A stretch of DNA of 64,000 bases, taken from positions 12,478,437 through 12,542,436 of the forward strand of contig NC_088313.1 of NCBI RefSeq assembly GCF_910592395.1, read 5' to 3'. Positions 63,180 to 64,000 of this stretch are shown in pieces. Position numbers and translations under genes: made by a program. Position 1 is the first letter of the stretch. Every line of letters starts with the position of its first letter. The notes beneath the pieces are model-generated. The model ran no database searches. It saw only the letters and a program-made list of their open reading frames with translations, and was not told the origin of the DNA. Source of the stretch: Lineus longissimus (taxonomy: Eukaryota > Nemertea > Pilidiophora > Heteronemertea > Lineidae).

Positions 63180-64000
63180 ATGACATGTACACCCTTGTCG
63201 GAAAGTTTAAGGACACCAGTTTTTTACAATTTTCTCAAAAACTACTGGGCCAACTGGAACCAAAGTTTTATCATATCTGGATAAACTTCTTTGGTATTAT
63301 TTGCAATAGGTTTGGTTTTTATTATCAATTAGGTAAAAACGTTATGGCCGTTTTTCCAGAGGCATGTTTTTTTTACTTTTTTGTCTGCAAGTTTTTCTGC
63401 CGTTTTTTTGCAACATCATCTGGACACAATAACCAAAGCAACTTTAAGCACAGATTTGTTGTTAAAAAATTGTTGGAAAGCACCACTTTTTGAGGTTTTT
63501 GTCCCCAAAAATACTCCCAATTGCTATGACTTTTCAGCAACTCTCGTAATGACCCCTCGGACCAACGGCATTGTCTGCCTGGGTTTGGTAACTCCTATTG
63601 ATATGGTAATACTCTGGTCAGGAACTTTCTCCACTTGAGTGAATCAGACTGTAACTGAACTGTGTCCTACCACAGTGTGTAGGCTGAAAAAGTCAGGGCA
63701 ATGCAATTGGAGCGATTCAAAAAATGTTTTACATGATGGAGTTCTTGTCATACTGAAGAAGTTTTGGTTGCTACACCAAATTCTAAAAGCTAACTCGACT
63801 GGTGCACATTAGGTTCCGTTTAAATTTGTAATGAGTGTGGGAGGTACGCCTCCACATACTACTACAGTGTTTACCATCTCGTTCTGCTTCTGCGCATTTC
63901 TCTGTGTTATTGTGATCAAAAATTATTTTCAAAGTCTGGGGGGGGGGGGGGGGTACCAGTATATGGATGACTGTGGCCTTGGTATTTCATTGCAAACACT
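63180..64000 (+). other. Non-coding end of window with G16 run
   Basis: AT-rich DNA with short ORFs of no recognisable content (for example 63158-63493). A run of 16 G lies at 63938-63953. If the Kolobok gene continues upstream, its first exon would be here or beyond. Confidence 0.4.

Noticed and set aside
63158-63638. Two plus-strand ORFs at the window end
   Set aside because: Poly-Phe/Lys low-complexity translation of T-rich DNA with no family signal.

Overview
The window is repeat-dense nuclear DNA from a metazoan, most likely a marine invertebrate. It has spliced genes with GT-AG introns, AATAAA signals, BEL/Pao and Ty3/Gypsy retrotransposons, many DNA transposons and MITEs, tRNA-derived SINEs, and two conserved single-copy animal genes (GEMIN4-like and HMG20-like). 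Nothing bacterial, phage-like or CRISPR-like was seen. I cannot fix the phylum. The repeat types would fit an invertebrate deuterostome or a lophotrochozoan.

Region 1 (1-36.5 kb) is a transposon graveyard that can be read as a stratigraphy. A BEL/Pao integrase tail (1-846) and an internally deleted Ty3/Gypsy relic (about 1500-3440) come first. A decayed Pao element then starts near 3.6 kb and resumes in pieces at 22.5-23.1, 27.1-28.5 and 29.8-30.2 kb. It is split by two DNA transposons. Element A (5395-22485) has a 21-bp terminal inverted repeat (TIR). Element B (23163-27115) has a perfect 26-bp TIR. Element A is itself split by a pogo-like transposon (8819-20756, TA target-site duplication (TSD), long TIRs), which landed inside A's transposase C-terminus. 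The pogo element is split in turn by an intact, very young BEL retrotransposon (9209-17159; LTRs 181/182 identical; TSD GTTAG; 1841-aa polyprotein) inside its own transposase exon, and by a Harbinger-like MITE (19485-20739; TSD TAA) inside its right TIR. That makes four nesting levels on the BEL branch. A second Gypsy element (30728-36538) sits in a dispersed repeat here called R1, and a second R1 copy sits inside that Gypsy.

Region 2 (37-42 kb) holds a minus-strand GEMIN4-like gene (SMN complex). Its last intron carries a MITE, and a Kolobok-like element with a THAP domain and TTAA TSD lies inside that MITE. Its first coding exon was not found. Region 3 (42-47 kb) is a cluster of inverted-repeat elements. 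These include a Harbinger-like element, a foldback element with a candidate 9-bp TSD and tandem arrays in its arms, and a larger foldback that contains it.

Region 4 (47.2-59.2 kb) is a complete 11-exon plus-strand gene for an HMG20-like protein. It encodes 496 aa with an HMG box, a C2H2-type finger and a coiled-coil tail. Its introns are packed with MITEs, SINEs and a 2.75-kb Harbinger-like element. A 37-bp unit spanning the exon 4 end and its splice donor is tandemly amplified about ten-fold, with an eleventh copy beyond that element.

Region 5 (60.3-63.1 kb) is a minus-strand Kolobok-type transposase gene followed directly by an R1 copy. The rest shows no gene I can support.
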